Assembly: GCF_020921035.1 (NCBI RefSeq)
Contig: NC_063156.1
Span: 8,618,001 to 8,682,000, forward strand
Reading direction: 5' to 3'
Length of the DNA stretch: 64,000 nucleotides
DNA from: Rhodamnia argentea
Lineage: Eukaryota > Streptophyta > Magnoliopsida > Myrtales > Myrtaceae
Position 1 is the first letter of the stretch. Each line of letters opens with the position of its first letter. Both the position numbers and the translations under genes were made by a program. Below are positions 33,745 to 44,655 of this stretch, piece after piece. The notes under the pieces were generated by a model. That model had not been told where the DNA came from. It did not search any database and worked only from the letters and a program-made list of their open reading frames with translations.

Positions 33745-34175
33745 AAAGCGACCAAAAGGTCCAAACTATACCTATCGTGACACATTTACTTTAAGCACTT
33801 TTTTTTTCGTGACATCAAAAGTTCCAAACTTATATTCATGTGACACATTTACCCTCATCCGTCAATGAGGACCTCTAAAAATCTGCCCAAGGGCCGGCAT
33901 GAATGGCGGGAAGCAGGCGCTATAGACATGGTGCTCACGTGGTTTAAGTGAAACGTCATTTTTTTGGCTGAAGAATTATCCGACGGAATATTAATAGAGA
34001 GTAAACGTGCATCGTAACTACAAGTTTAGAATTTTTTAATGTAAGAAGAAAAAATTTAGGGTAAATATGTTGCGGATGGCATAGTTTGAGATCTGTGACG
34101 GCATAAAAGAGGTAAATATTTATTGGTAGTGTACTCATTGTACCACAGTAGGCATAGTTTGAATTTTTTTTTTTT
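33745..34175. mobile_element. Palindromic non-autonomous element
   Basis: The left arm has ccaaaaggtccaaactatac, then cgtgacacatttact and gtgacacatttaccctc. The right part has agggtaaatatgttgc, gaggtaaatatttattg and ggcatagtttgaa, which mirror the left vocabulary. The middle has gggccggcatgaatggcgg. It ends ~250 bp before the NDUFA9 start codon, inside its likely promoter. Confidence 0.5.
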
Positions 34176-34349
34176 GGGGGTGTTTTTTTTCCCCCTAAAA
34201 ACAATCATTTCTTTCTTTGCTTAAGTCGGAGGCCCATTCCATTGAAGTAAGCTTTGTAACTTGCAGGCCCAATCTCAAATCCGAACCGGCCCAAATCCAA
34301 CCCCCCCTCGATTCTGAGCTTCTCGCTTTGGTCTGCCTCGCTCTCAGAC

Positions 34350-34351
<2 letters not shown>

Positions 34352-34387
<36 letters not shown>
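34352..34387 (+). promoter_or_regulatory. (CT)18 tract in the NDUFA9 5' leader
   Basis: A perfect 36-base CT run 38 bp before the NDUFA9 start codon, so almost certainly within the 5' UTR or core promoter. It is a candidate Y-patch/GAGA-type element and would be a polymorphic microsatellite. Confidence 0.6.
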
Positions 34388-34392
<5 letters not shown>

Positions 34393-34425
34393 CCATTTCT
34401 GCAGTCACGCTGTGGCAGAAGCACG

Positions 34426-37400
34426 ATGCAGGCCATCTCGAGGCGCTTAGGGCACCAATCCTCCGTCCACTCGCTCAAATCAGTCTACCCTCTCTCCAGT
34501 CACTGTAAGAATCCGCTTCCTCTTCTTCTTCCTCGCTGCCCGCGAGCCCGATTTCTGGCTCTTCCTCCGGTTCTTCGATCTTCGCCGTCGGCGTGGAATC
34601 TTGAAGTTGCTAGATCGGGAATTTGGTTTGTTTCGCAGATTATGGAGCTGATAACGAGCGGTATGTGTCCACGCTTGCGACCAAGGGCGTGGGGCACCTG
34701 GTGCGTAAGGGAACTGGTGGGAGATCTTCCGTCAGGTGATTGCTCTTTCCTCTGGTTGTGCTCTTCTTCGTTTTCTGTTTGGTTTTGAAGATAATGTGTG
34801 AAATTGGGGTGGGGCGGAGGAGGATGTTGAGCTTTGGGCTACTGCAAATGGGATTGTCAATACTGATTATTGTGCTGCTGACATTGATGGGAGCGTGCAT
34901 TTTCTCCTTGGCTTTTAATTGATTTCTTGAGAAACCGTGGATTACTATAGAATTTATTCCTTTATGTTAAGTGCTTTGCACTAAATCCACCATGTCCAGC
35001 AAATGAGGCGCGGCACAAACTCAAGTTTTGTCAATTTCATGAATGGAAAGATAAAGAGTTGATTCTTCCTTGGCACATTACTTAAGTTCATAAAAGAAGT
35101 GTTCACAGCATACGATATATGAATTATGACCATGATCAGATTGCGGAATTCTTTAAGGTCTTGTAGTAAGACAATCTTCTGTTGCCGTAAGCATACGTTT
35201 TTACCATGCTCCATCGTCATTATATTTACTCAATGGGTTGAAGCAGTTGCTCATTTAACCTGGAACTTTTGCAGTGGCATTGTAGCTACGGTTTTTGGAG
35301 CAACCGGCTTTCTTGGTCGTTATGTTGTGCAACAACTTGGTGAGTTCACGAAAAAGAGCAGCTTCTAAGACAGTTTATGTTAAGTAAAATGTTTTCTGGC
35401 GCTGGGTATGCTGCATTATTTTGCCTTCATTTGCATGGTTGAAGCAGTCAACATTGATTGGTTTCAAATTCAAAATAGGGTTAGCTAGGAATTGGCCATT
35501 ACATTCTGTTAAAGTTTCTCGGTGGACGTGCTTATCTATGACAGTTTTCTGGAGTTTCATAGGTGTTAAATATATCTCTTTTTTCCAGCAAAAATGGGGT
35601 CACAAGTGTTGGTCCCTTTTCGTGGCTCTGAGGATTCTCATCGTCATCTCAAGTTGATGGGTGATTTGGGTCAGGTACACACTGATAATTTATCTTCAAA
35701 GTTAACATTGTTTGGTCTTATGTGGTTATTAACATTTTTCTTCTCTTTGTCCATCTCAGATATTGAAACTTTTATATCTTTTGTATTTGATTTGCTCAGA
35801 TAGTGCCGATGCAATTCAATCCAAGAGACGAAAGCTCTATCAAGGCAGTTATGGCAAAAGCTAACGTCGTGATAAATCTCATTGGTACTTGCGCATTGTT
35901 GTTTCTTTGCCTTGTGATAATGGATATTCTGGGGTTTCTGTTACGTATTAATCTTCCATTTGGCAGGAAGGGAATACGAGACAAGAAATTATAGTTTTGA
36001 AGAAGTGAACCATTCTATGGCTGAAGTACTAGCAACGGTAAGCTCTCAAATTACATTATGAGGGTTCTGGTGTGAGAGTTTAGTCCGGTGACAAGGCAAT
36101 TTATTGGTATGATTTCCCTGTCAACTTACCGGATGTTGATGTATTGTGGCAGTGCTTGAATTCTGTTCAAAACTTCTATCCTTTGTGCCACAGCTTTCCT
36201 AAGAGTTCTGATTTATTCCCTTAATCTTCCTCCTACTCCTGAACTTATTCTTGCACAGAGTGTGAGGGTGTATTTCCAGGGATTGTAAGTTTGCCATGAA
36301 CAACATGTCAGAGTTGTGATTTCAACCCCACTTCTGATGATTCGACCCTAATGCAGAACTTTGCAAAACCAACCCTCCCTCCCCCAGTCGCTCTGTGTGC
36401 GTGTGTAGTTTGTAATTGTTTCATGGAACTTTTCCAGCTTCTGGATATTCTCTGCTTTATGCGCTGCAGATCGCTAAACAACATGGTGGTATTTTGAGAT
36501 ATATTCAAGTCTCTTGCTTGGGGGCATCATCTTCCTCCCCATCAAAACTTCTTCAGACTAAAGCTGCTGGTGAGGCAGCTGTTTTGAGAGAGCTACCTGA
36601 GGTGAGCTGACCGTTTCCTATTCGAACAACCTGCTGCATTAATACATGCCCAAGATTTATTTTCTTTTTGTAAGTCTGTTGTGCAGTTTTCTAATACATT
36701 TGGTTATCTATTTGAATGATACAACCAAGAATTGAATTTTAGAGTGGATATTTTCGACATCTTTTCTTGCGCAGGGCAATTGCTGATAGACGCTATTGTG
36801 CACTGAAATTTTCCATTAGTATGCTATGTTGAAGGATACTGGCAGAGTTTGACAATTGAATTCACTTCTGCTCAGTCATTGTTGCTTTTGAAAATATAAA
36901 TGGGTTGCACTTGGGGAGAGTCAACCCTCCTTGTATGTGGAGGATGTGTCTCCTTGTCATTGCTGGGCCTAATACTTGTCATTCTGAAATCAACTTTTTC
37001 ATGATGGTGTCAAGTAAAATGAAACTTATGCCCAACAAAATGAATAAATAAGTAAAACTGACTGGTTAATTGCCTATCATGATTCGACCAAAAAAAAAAA
37101 AAAAAAATTGCTGTCATGACCAATCCTGTTAGGTCTTTGAGATGGTTGTGAAACTTTTGGACATTCTCTTAACCTTTTGGCTGGGATTTTTGGCCTCCCT
37201 TAAATAGTTTACAATGTTGTAGGACATAATTTTTGCTTTGAAATGTTGGGAAATGCTTGCAAGACCCTCAGAGTCAATGAGAGATGACGGTGTCTAATTT
37301 CTTGAGGAATCAAAAACTGCTTTGGAATGTTCCACTATGAGGAGCCGTTGTCGTTTCCTCCTTTCTCCTTTCTTTATATTTTCTAGTTTTGGAACTTCTT

Positions 37401-39323
37401 TCCAATACATTTTGTTTCTTGTCAAAAGAAAAAAATAATTATATACCTCAAGTCGCCGTGGGTTATATTGGTCGGAATACTTGTTTATTAATTGAAGCTA
37501 TGCACATTTTGATGCTTCGCAATAATTTTCTATTCCCAGAAAAAAATAACGTTAGCTTCAGGGTTGTTGAATGATGTTTTTACAGTCCTCACTATGCTCT
37601 TTCTTGTTTACAGATGTACTCCATAGAATAAATAAAGCTTATTTTTTTATCAGTAGATCTGAGATTTGATCTGCAGGCAACAATTTTGAGACCTGCTGTT
37701 ATGATCGGCACAGAGGATCGTATTTTGAATACTTGGGCACATTTTGCTAAAAATTACAGCTTTCTTCCACTTATTGGGGGTGGATCTACCAAGTAAGACT
37801 TGATTGTAGTGATCTATTCACTCATGATACACTGCCTTGCAAAAAAAATTCTGGATATGTACTTTAAATCTGATTTTACTACTGGTCCTTTGCTTTTGCA
37901 GAATTCAACCTGTATATGTTGTTGATGTGGCTGCTGCTGTTGTTTCGGCCTTGAAAGATGATGGTGGTAGCATGGGCAAGATATATGAGCTTGGTGGGCC
38001 CGAGGTTTTTACTGTTCATGAACTGGTAATCTCTCCCCATTTTTCTGCAGTTATTAGATTTGAGAATGCTTGCTCATTTACTGAAAGTCAAGCACCCTGC
38101 AGGCGGAGCTAATGTATGATATGATCCGTGAATGGCCTCGTTATGTATCAGTTCCTTTCCCCATTGCTAAGGTACTACCGCAGAATAACCAGTTCCTTAA
38201 TGTTGTATCTCGACAACGAAATGCATAGAACAAGAACTACATATAACACTCGTTTCCTATTTGTTACATCAGAATGTATGTGCGTGTTAACATGGATGCA
38301 TGAATAAATCAGTACCGATTATTTGCAAGTCCACTATGTTTCAATCATTTCTACCAGATTATGTTCTCAAATGCATGAAATAAATGCTTCACAAGGTCCC
38401 ATTTGCACAGTAAAAGTACATTCCTAGCTAAAATAAACACACACATATATATTCTCTTTTTGTATCTTATCCTTGCATTTTTCATGACAAGCAATCTGCT
38501 GTGTTCCATTAATGCTGAAGTAAGCATAAATCCATCGATGAGAGTTTTTTATGCGTTCTGAATTACTTAACAACTTTGTTTATGACAAATGGTAGGAACT
38601 GGTTACTTCTGATAATGTGCTTTTTAGCATTGTTATGGCATGGTTCTATTTTCAGCTGCAGATATTTGGCACTGATGATGCCTTATTTAAGTGGTCTCTC
38701 TTTGGATCTTTTAGCCATATTGGCGCATTGATGTAACTTCTGCAGATTTGATAGAAGAAAATAAGATGTATAATTGACTGTCGTGCAGAGTTTCACCAGA
38801 TTGATGTTTATTTTGTTATGCCATCCAAATGATTTCTATGGCTTACTGTACAAGAAAGAGGACTCGTTTCTGGCCTTTAATTATGCTCTTTTCATTCTTT
38901 GTTTGTGGTGCTAATCAATTAATTTGACTTAATTCTAACTCTTGGCATCTTCATTGTTTCAGGCCCTTGCGACGCCTCGAGAACTACTACTGAAAAAAGT
39001 TCCATTTCCTTTGCCTAATCCTGACATCTTCAATTTAGATCAAATAAATGCCCTCACTGAGGATACAGTTGTATCCAAAGATGGTTAGTCCTCTAAGCAT
39101 CTAGTATCATTCATTGTGTGCCAGAGTAACTTCTTTCATTGCTTAATGTATGTGTTATAATCATGTGTCGGCGGATCTTGCAGCTCTGACTTTCAGTGAT
39201 CTCGGAATTGTGCCGCACAAGCTGAAAGGATACCCTGTTGAGTTTCTTATCTCGTACCGTAAGGGTGGCCCAAATTTTGGCTCTACTGTCAGTGAAAGAG
39301 TATCTCCAGATGCATACCCTTGA
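34426..39323 (+). CDS. NDUFA9: NADH dehydrogenase [ubiquinone] 1 alpha subcomplex subunit 9, mitochondrial
   Basis: Twelve exons keep frame: 34426-34504, 34639-34735, 35275-35339, 35589-35674, 35800-35884, 35967-36037, 36470-36601, 37677-37792, 37902-38025, 38103-38171, 38963-39083, 39184-39323. They give 394 residues, near the plant norm of ~400. The first ~45 residues are basic and Ser-rich, as in a mitochondrial presequence. VFGATGFLGRYVVQQL carries the Rossmann GxxGxxG at 67-73 for NAD(P)H binding, followed by the extended atypical short-chain dehydrogenase fold (GREYETRNYSFEEVN, GILRYIQVSCLGA, IQPVYVVDVA). In complex I this accessory subunit sits at the matrix arm-membrane arm junction and stabilises the enzyme; it is not a core catalytic subunit. 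The Met at 34426 gives the longest sensible presequence. No defects seen. Confidence 0.97.
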
Positions 39324-40163
39324 GGCATTTTCTCTGTACTACTTCTGAATCTTTCTCTTGCCAACAACCCGGCAGAAATCATTCAACAGTTTTTTTCCAC
39401 CTCAATTTCTTCATAAGAGCAGAGAGATTCTGATTGGAAGAACACTACCCGTCTCCCGCAATCAAAAGATGATGTGTTAATAAGATATTGGGGAACATGA
39501 TGTCTGAACCTCATTTTAGTCGTTGATTTTGTAAAGTATGGAAGACATTGAGGCCTTTTCTAGTTTTGATCCTTTATTGGGTACTAATCTGCCGCTTCGT
39601 CTTTCCTACCACTTCAGTGAGCATACTTTAAGTTCGTATAGTGGCTCTTTGGGACATTGGGGCAAAGTTTCTCATGATAATGTGGGGAGATTTACGTCTA
39701 CACGTTTTAACAATGAATTTGATAATTTGTTTGGTTCAACGGATGGAGAGAGAGGCAACAGTTTCAAAGAGAAGAAAATTGTTGAGAATGAGCAACTGAA
39801 GTTTAAACCGCTGATGGAAACAGTAAAAGAGGATAAATCATAAACACAAAGAGACGTTTGTATGAACTTGTAAAATCTGGGACAGCTAGTTAAGGCGCAA
39901 TTTGAGCCCGATCTGCCCTCTCCATCTGACGAGCTTTTGTTTTGGTCGCCAATCTCTTGGCTCATCTTCTGGTGCTATATGTTTTGGAGCAAGAGTGTGC
40001 TCCAAGTCATTCAAACAAGCATCAGGCTTTCCTTGTAATTGGAGCAAAGTAAAATTGCACTAGACTAGTTGCCTTCTGCAAGATGAGTATAAAGAGAAAC
40101 CAGACACTGAGCTATCGATGGGGAAGCGAGTTCAACTCTTGTGCGATCTGGAGAACTCCAGTG
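39324..40163 (+). other. Spacer with an unrecognised 101-residue frame (39538-39843)
   Basis: After the NDUFA9 stop there is an open frame at 39538-39843, rich in Ser, Phe, Asn and Lys (for example RFTSTRFNNEFDNLFGSTDG). I do not recognise it. It could lie in the 3' UTR, be a short gene or be chance. Nothing else is seen before the next gene. Confidence 0.3.
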
Positions 40164-40517
40164 ATGGCATCGGAGATGAGCCGTGCTTCTTTCGACCATG
40201 TCAAATTGGAAGAAACGGGTTTCGGGGCAGCAATGTTTGTGCGGCGTGGCTGTGCAGGTGAGTCCAAAGACAGCTGCTGCATCAACATTTACATAAACAG
40301 CAACGTTCAGGGGGTGAGCAACTCCATATTGGTCGGGAGCGAGGTGAGAATGGCCGATCCCGGCGTTTCTCTGTACTTTGGAGACATAAAGCTGGCGAAT
40401 GCGCACAAGAGGAGGAGGAGACATCAGAGAAATAAGTGGAGCTTTGGGCTCGTTAGTCTTGCGATCTCGTTACTAGTGTTTGCACTGCTGCTCTTGTTGC
40501 TGCTCCTGATATTGTAG
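40164..40517 (+). CDS. Small putative C-terminally anchored membrane protein, unknown
   Basis: Single-exon frame of 117 residues from MASEMSRASFDHVKLEE; an upstream in-frame Met at 40083 would add 27 less convincing residues. The centre has RRGCAGESKDSCCINIYI, SNSILVGSEVRMADPGVS and LYFGDIKL. A strongly basic stretch (HKRRRRHQRNK) precedes one hydrophobic helix at the extreme C-terminus (FGLVSLAISLLVFALLLLLL, extending to the last residue). That layout suggests a tail-anchored protein with its bulk in the cytosol. No family recognised and no function assigned. The compositional order (acidic head, Cys pair, basic linker, Leu-rich helix) makes chance unlikely. It sits between NDUFA9 and the MUR3-like gene on the same strand. 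Confidence 0.6.
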   Translation: MASEMSRASFDHVKLEETGFGAAMFVRRGCAGESKDSCCINIYINSNVQGVSNSILVGSEVRMADPGVSLYFGDIKLANAHKRRRRHQRNKWSFGLVSLAISLLVFALLLLLLLLIL

Positions 40518-41164
40518 TCTACACTTTCACCACAAAAGAAGAAAGAACTATTCGTTCTCAATTTTTGTTTCTCCTCCTTTTCGGTTTCTCATTGCATTCT
40601 CAGTTTCTTCTCTCTATGTTGAATGGCGTTTCGTCGCCATTGAGAGTCGAGACCGCCTCTCCAGGCTGCATTTGTTCATATTGAAATCACAGTCTAGGAA
40701 AGGAAGTACCTCGAGGCTACATACATGAAGAACGGCGGTGCACCTGCTTCTAGCGGGCTATTGGAGGAAGTACCTTTTTTTTTAGGTGCAGTCTGACGTT
40801 TGAGTCTTAAACAACTTGGCCGATCCTTGAGATGATTAGAAAAAAAGAAAAAAATAAGCCTTGCTTTCAATAGATCGGTTGTGAGAGTCATAAAAACATG
40901 AAAATGCGATGTGCAAGTCTGTTTTGCGAACCAAATCTCGAGAGCTCATAGATTGCTTTTCTCAAATAATGAATGGGATCCTACCATCAAGGCGTGCAAT
41001 GAAGAAGGGCATTGTGCGCCAACTCTGCAAGGCGTAGCCGAACATATAGGGGAGGGCACGGCAAATATTTGGCGAAAAGTGGATTGCTCCGACGAAAGGG
41101 GATCCAAGTTCAATCCATTACATTGAAGTCACCAATTCCGAATCTGAATAATGTTTAATCTAGT
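40518..41164. other. 3' flank, nothing recognised
   Basis: CT-rich sequence after the small membrane protein, probably its 3' UTR, then unremarkable AT-rich DNA. Confidence 0.35.
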
Positions 41165-41630
41165 GTTGAATCTAGCAATATCACCTAAAAGGGGGAGGGT
41201 GGTGAATAGGTGATTCTGAATAAATTTGATAATAATTTGCGAAATTAAATGAAACAAGTCAAATAAGTTGCCAATTCAGAATCCGACCAATGTTCAAGAT
41301 CTAATTCGGAACGAGAATGTGCAATATTTAAACATGGCAGAAGGAGTTTAGAATCTGAGAGAATTGCACACAAGGTTCATAGTGGTTTGTCTATATCCAC
41401 ATGAACCAACAAGCCCTCAAGCATGGATCGAGCAAAGCCGAATAAGTGATTCTCTCTCCGTGGATACATTGACTCGGACTTCTTTATACCTCATAATCTC
41501 CATCTATCATTGTGAATACTTCATTTCGTCTCACGATCTTGTCTTGTGTTGAAAGTACACATTGTATTGGTTGATTGCTGTTGTCTTGTAAAGTCTTTTA
41601 AAATAATGTAGAAAGTACCTCAAGAAAGCT
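41165..41630. mobile_element. Possible LTR retrotransposon remnant
   Basis: Text such as cacctaaaagggggaggg, gtggtgaataggtgattc and tttgcgaaattaaatgaaac is of the kind found in LTRs of plant Copia-type elements. No second LTR, primer-binding site or gag/pol frame is present, so at most this is a solo LTR or fragment. Confidence 0.35.
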
Positions 41631-41715
41631 TTGGACTTAATACCATCACCTTTGACATGGAGGATTTCGAATCATAGACCCGAATCATCGCCCGGTAATG
41701 TCTCGTTTTACTTTT

Positions 41716-41925
41716 AGGGTCTGTTTGATAACAATGATGTTTTCAGAAACAATATCTAAGTAAAAATGATTTTTCTCTAATTCCATTCTCGGAAAGATAG
41801 AGAAGTAGATTTTTATTTTCTTTTTTGCTTCTTGTTTTTGTTCCAAATATGTTCCTTGGCTAATGATCTGTTCTTCGAACATAAAAAATTAACCGACGTT
41901 ATCAAATATATTTATGTTCTTTTAT
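41716..41925. mobile_element. MITE-like element with tttgataac ends
   Basis: Starts agggtctgtttgataacaat and ends gttatcaaatat, so tttgataac/gttatcaaa are inverted termini ~190 bp apart. The interior is AT-rich and non-coding. The terminus resembles hAT-type MITEs common in dicots; superfamily is a guess. Confidence 0.5.
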
Positions 41926-41929
41926 TGTT

Positions 41930-42105
41930 CCCGGTAAAAGCACAAAAAAAGTCTTAAATCTATTACTTTTGTACTGATTCAGTCCATCTAGCTAATTCTG
42001 ATCGGAAAACACCGACGTGGACGCCGACCATCTTACATGGCACGTCCGGCGCTCACGTCAAGACATTTCTTAATAAAATTTTAAGTTTTTTTTTTTATAA
42101 ATATT
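41930..42105. repeat. Single arm of the aaagtcttaaatctatt repeat family
   Basis: cacaaaaaaagtcttaaatc, then tactgattcagtcca and gacgtggacgccgacc match the left part of the palindromic elements at 11373 and 12991. No GC-rich core or right arm follows, so it is truncated. Confidence 0.5.
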
Positions 42106-42729
42106 TTTTAAGTTGGACTCGCGTGGTTTTGTACGGTAAAGCCCTCCACTTCTGCCCATTTGTCTCCAATGCCTGGAAAGGCCAAAAAAAAAAAAAAACA
42201 AATGAAAATTGACCAAAATCAAGTTGCCGCTGAATAACTCCGGCATCAACACTCCCTCTTTGACCCATCGTCACTGCGCCACGTGTCGAGCCCACAACGA
42301 CGCGACAGTCTCATTCCTCCACTCTCTCTGCCCGAATCCAAACACACATCTATTACATAAACAAGCGACCAGGAAATGAGACACCGCGGTCGTGCAAACC
42401 AGGAAAAAAAAAAGTATTTGATGTGTTTGGGGATACGTACAATACATGAGTCGAAATGCATCTGGACCGTTAGCCCCGACAACGGGTCGCGAGCAGCGCC
42501 GCTCCGTCTATTGGAGAGAGGCGAAGCAACCGCATCTCCTTCGGACCCGAGTGTTATGACCTTGTTATGAATCCGATTCTGGAAATGTATCCATTGGTAC
42601 TGTGATGGATGATGCGTAGAAATTGTTTGTTTCGCACTTTTGTTCACTCTCCCACAACCTTCTTCTTCTATTTAACTTGAGACACAAGGCACCTAGACCA
42701 TCTTATAATCTCCCTCTCTCTATGATGAG
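42106..42729. other. Upstream region of the MUR3-like gene
   Basis: Contains cacgtgtcgag at 42280-42290 and a short CT run (ctccctctctct) at 42709-42720, just before the start codon. These fit an ordinary plant promoter and leader. No other gene is supported. Confidence 0.35.
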
Positions 42730-44296
42730 ATGGCGAAGTCGATGGCTAACCGGGACGGACAAATTGCCCGCTTCTGTCTCGTAGCTTCCTTCTCCGCTCT
42801 TTTCTGGGCTTCGCTTCTCTGCTTCCGTTCCCAACTCCTCGGCGGTCCATCCGCCGGTGACAACAGACTACAACCACTCACATTCCCTGTCCCTGCAGCT
42901 CACAGCAGTGTCCCTCTATCTGATGACAACAAGGGCCGTGGCGACACCGACGTAGATGATGACAAGTTTCCGTTCATGAAAGCTCTGAGGACAGCTGAAA
43001 ACAAGACCGACCCTTGCGGCGGTCGCTACATATACGTCCACAGCTTGCCTCCGAGGTTCAACAGCGACATACTCAGGGACTGCAGGAACTTGAGCCCCTG
43101 GACCGACATGTGCAAGTTCATCGCCCACTCCGGTCTCGGACCTCCCATGGTGGACAGCTCTGAAAGCGTCTTCTCTGGTGCCGCCGGATGGTATGCGACA
43201 AACCAGTTCGCAGCCGACGTCATCTTCGATGCCCGGATGAAACAGTATGAATGCCTGACTGACGACTCCTCTGTTGCGGCTGCTGTTTTCGTGCCATTCT
43301 ATGCAGGGTTTGACGTTGCCAGGCACCTATGGGGCAGCGGCAATGTGGCGGTCCGTGACGCCGCTGCGCTTGATTTGGTGGAGTGGCTAGCGAAGAGGAA
43401 GGAGTGGAGAATCATGGGAGGGAAGGACCACTTCCTCGTCGCAGGACGAACCGCATGGGACTTCCGGCGCCTCGACGGACAAGGACTCGGACTGGGGGAA
43501 CAAGCTCCTGCTCCTGCCGGCTGTCAGGAACATGTCAGCGCTAGTTATCGAGTCCAGCCCGTGGGACTCAAACGACTTTGCGATACCTTACCCAACCTAC
43601 TTCCACCCCAAGAAAGACCGTGACGTCCTCGCCTGGCAGGAGAGGATGAGGAAGTCCGAGAGGAAGTGGCTGTTCTCGTTTGCAGGCGGGCCCCGTCCCG
43701 GGAGCCCGAGGTCCATCCGGGCACGGATCATCGACCAGTGTGATGGCTCGCAGCATTGCAAGCTCATGCAATGCAGCCTTGGGCTCAGCAACCTCCAATG
43801 CCATTCGCCGAGCACCGTCATGAGGGTCTTCCAGGGCTCGCGGTTCTGCCTGCACCCTCAGGGTGATTCCTACACCTGAAGGTCGGCCTTCGACTCTATC
43901 CTGGCAGGTTGTATACCCGTCTTTTTCCATCCCGGGTCTGCCTACACTCAATACACATGGCACCTGCCGAAAGAATATACCAGGTACTCTGTTTTCATCC
44001 CCGAGGACGACATAAGGAAGAAGAATGCAAGCATCGAGGACAGGCTCGGCCAGATTCCACCTGAGAAGGTGGAACAAATGAGGGAGGAAGTGATCAGCCT
44101 TATCCCAAGGATAGTGTACGCGGATCCGAGGGCGAAGTTGGAGTCCGTAAAGGACGCATTCGACGTTGCTGTGGAGGCAGTGATTGAGAGAGTGACAAGG
44201 CTGAGAAGGAACATGGTTGTTGGACTCAATAAGTCCGATGATTTCCTGGAGGGGAACAAGCAATGGGATGCCTTTTTCTCAGAGCCCAGGGACTGA
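42730..44296 (+). pseudogene. MUR3/KATAMARI1-type xyloglucan galactosyltransferase with two disabling lesions
   Basis: Intronless like MUR3, with an N-terminal signal-anchor helix (~14-33), stem, and exostosin/GT47 domain: [78 protein letters not shown]. The family adds beta-galactose to xyloglucan side chains in the Golgi. Two breaks are visible. One extra base near 43474 shifts the frame after WDFRRL, so translation stops at 43621-43623. In the frame that carries the rest of the domain, TGA at 43877-43879 stands where the family has Arg ([19 protein letters not shown]). The coding text on both sides is otherwise well preserved over ~520 codons, so the lesions are recent, or they are base-call errors. 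If real, no full enzyme is made. Confidence 0.85.
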
Positions 44297-44655
44297 GAAT
44301 TGCAGATTCTGAGGAATTTCAAGCTTCCATCTTGCAACATCAGGGTTCAATTTAGGACTGCACAACCTTACTAACAAAAATTCATCAGTTGATTCCTCAT
44401 CATCTCGCCCTCGATTCGAGTCTACTCGAGAGATCTTACGTCAATTGCTACCAATCTAAGGAGAGGAGTTTCTGATGCACGGCGAAATCAAATACACTGC
44501 AGCATGCAAGGAAATCGTACATTCAGGATATTGCTTTTGCAAGAGCCAATATGAAGGGAAACAAATTTCTTGAACTATTGCCTTGACAACACTACCAAAA
44601 AAGGGGACGCCGAATGGAGACGAATGGGGCCGCTGGAGAGAAGAAATGAGGAGCT
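44297..44655. other. Convergent spacer between the MUR3-like locus and PSB28
   Basis: About 360 bp separate the two tail-to-tail genes and must hold both 3' UTRs. Nothing else is seen. Confidence 0.5.

Noticed and set aside
42246-42647. 133-aa minus-strand frame upstream of the MUR3-like gene
   Set aside because: No recognisable homology; it lies in the promoter of the + strand gene and looks like a chance opening in GC-richer DNA.
43568-44263. 231-aa minus-strand frame opposite the MUR3-like gene
   Set aside because: Antisense shadow of a GC-rich coding region; no domain recognised, while the + strand text is clearly GT47.
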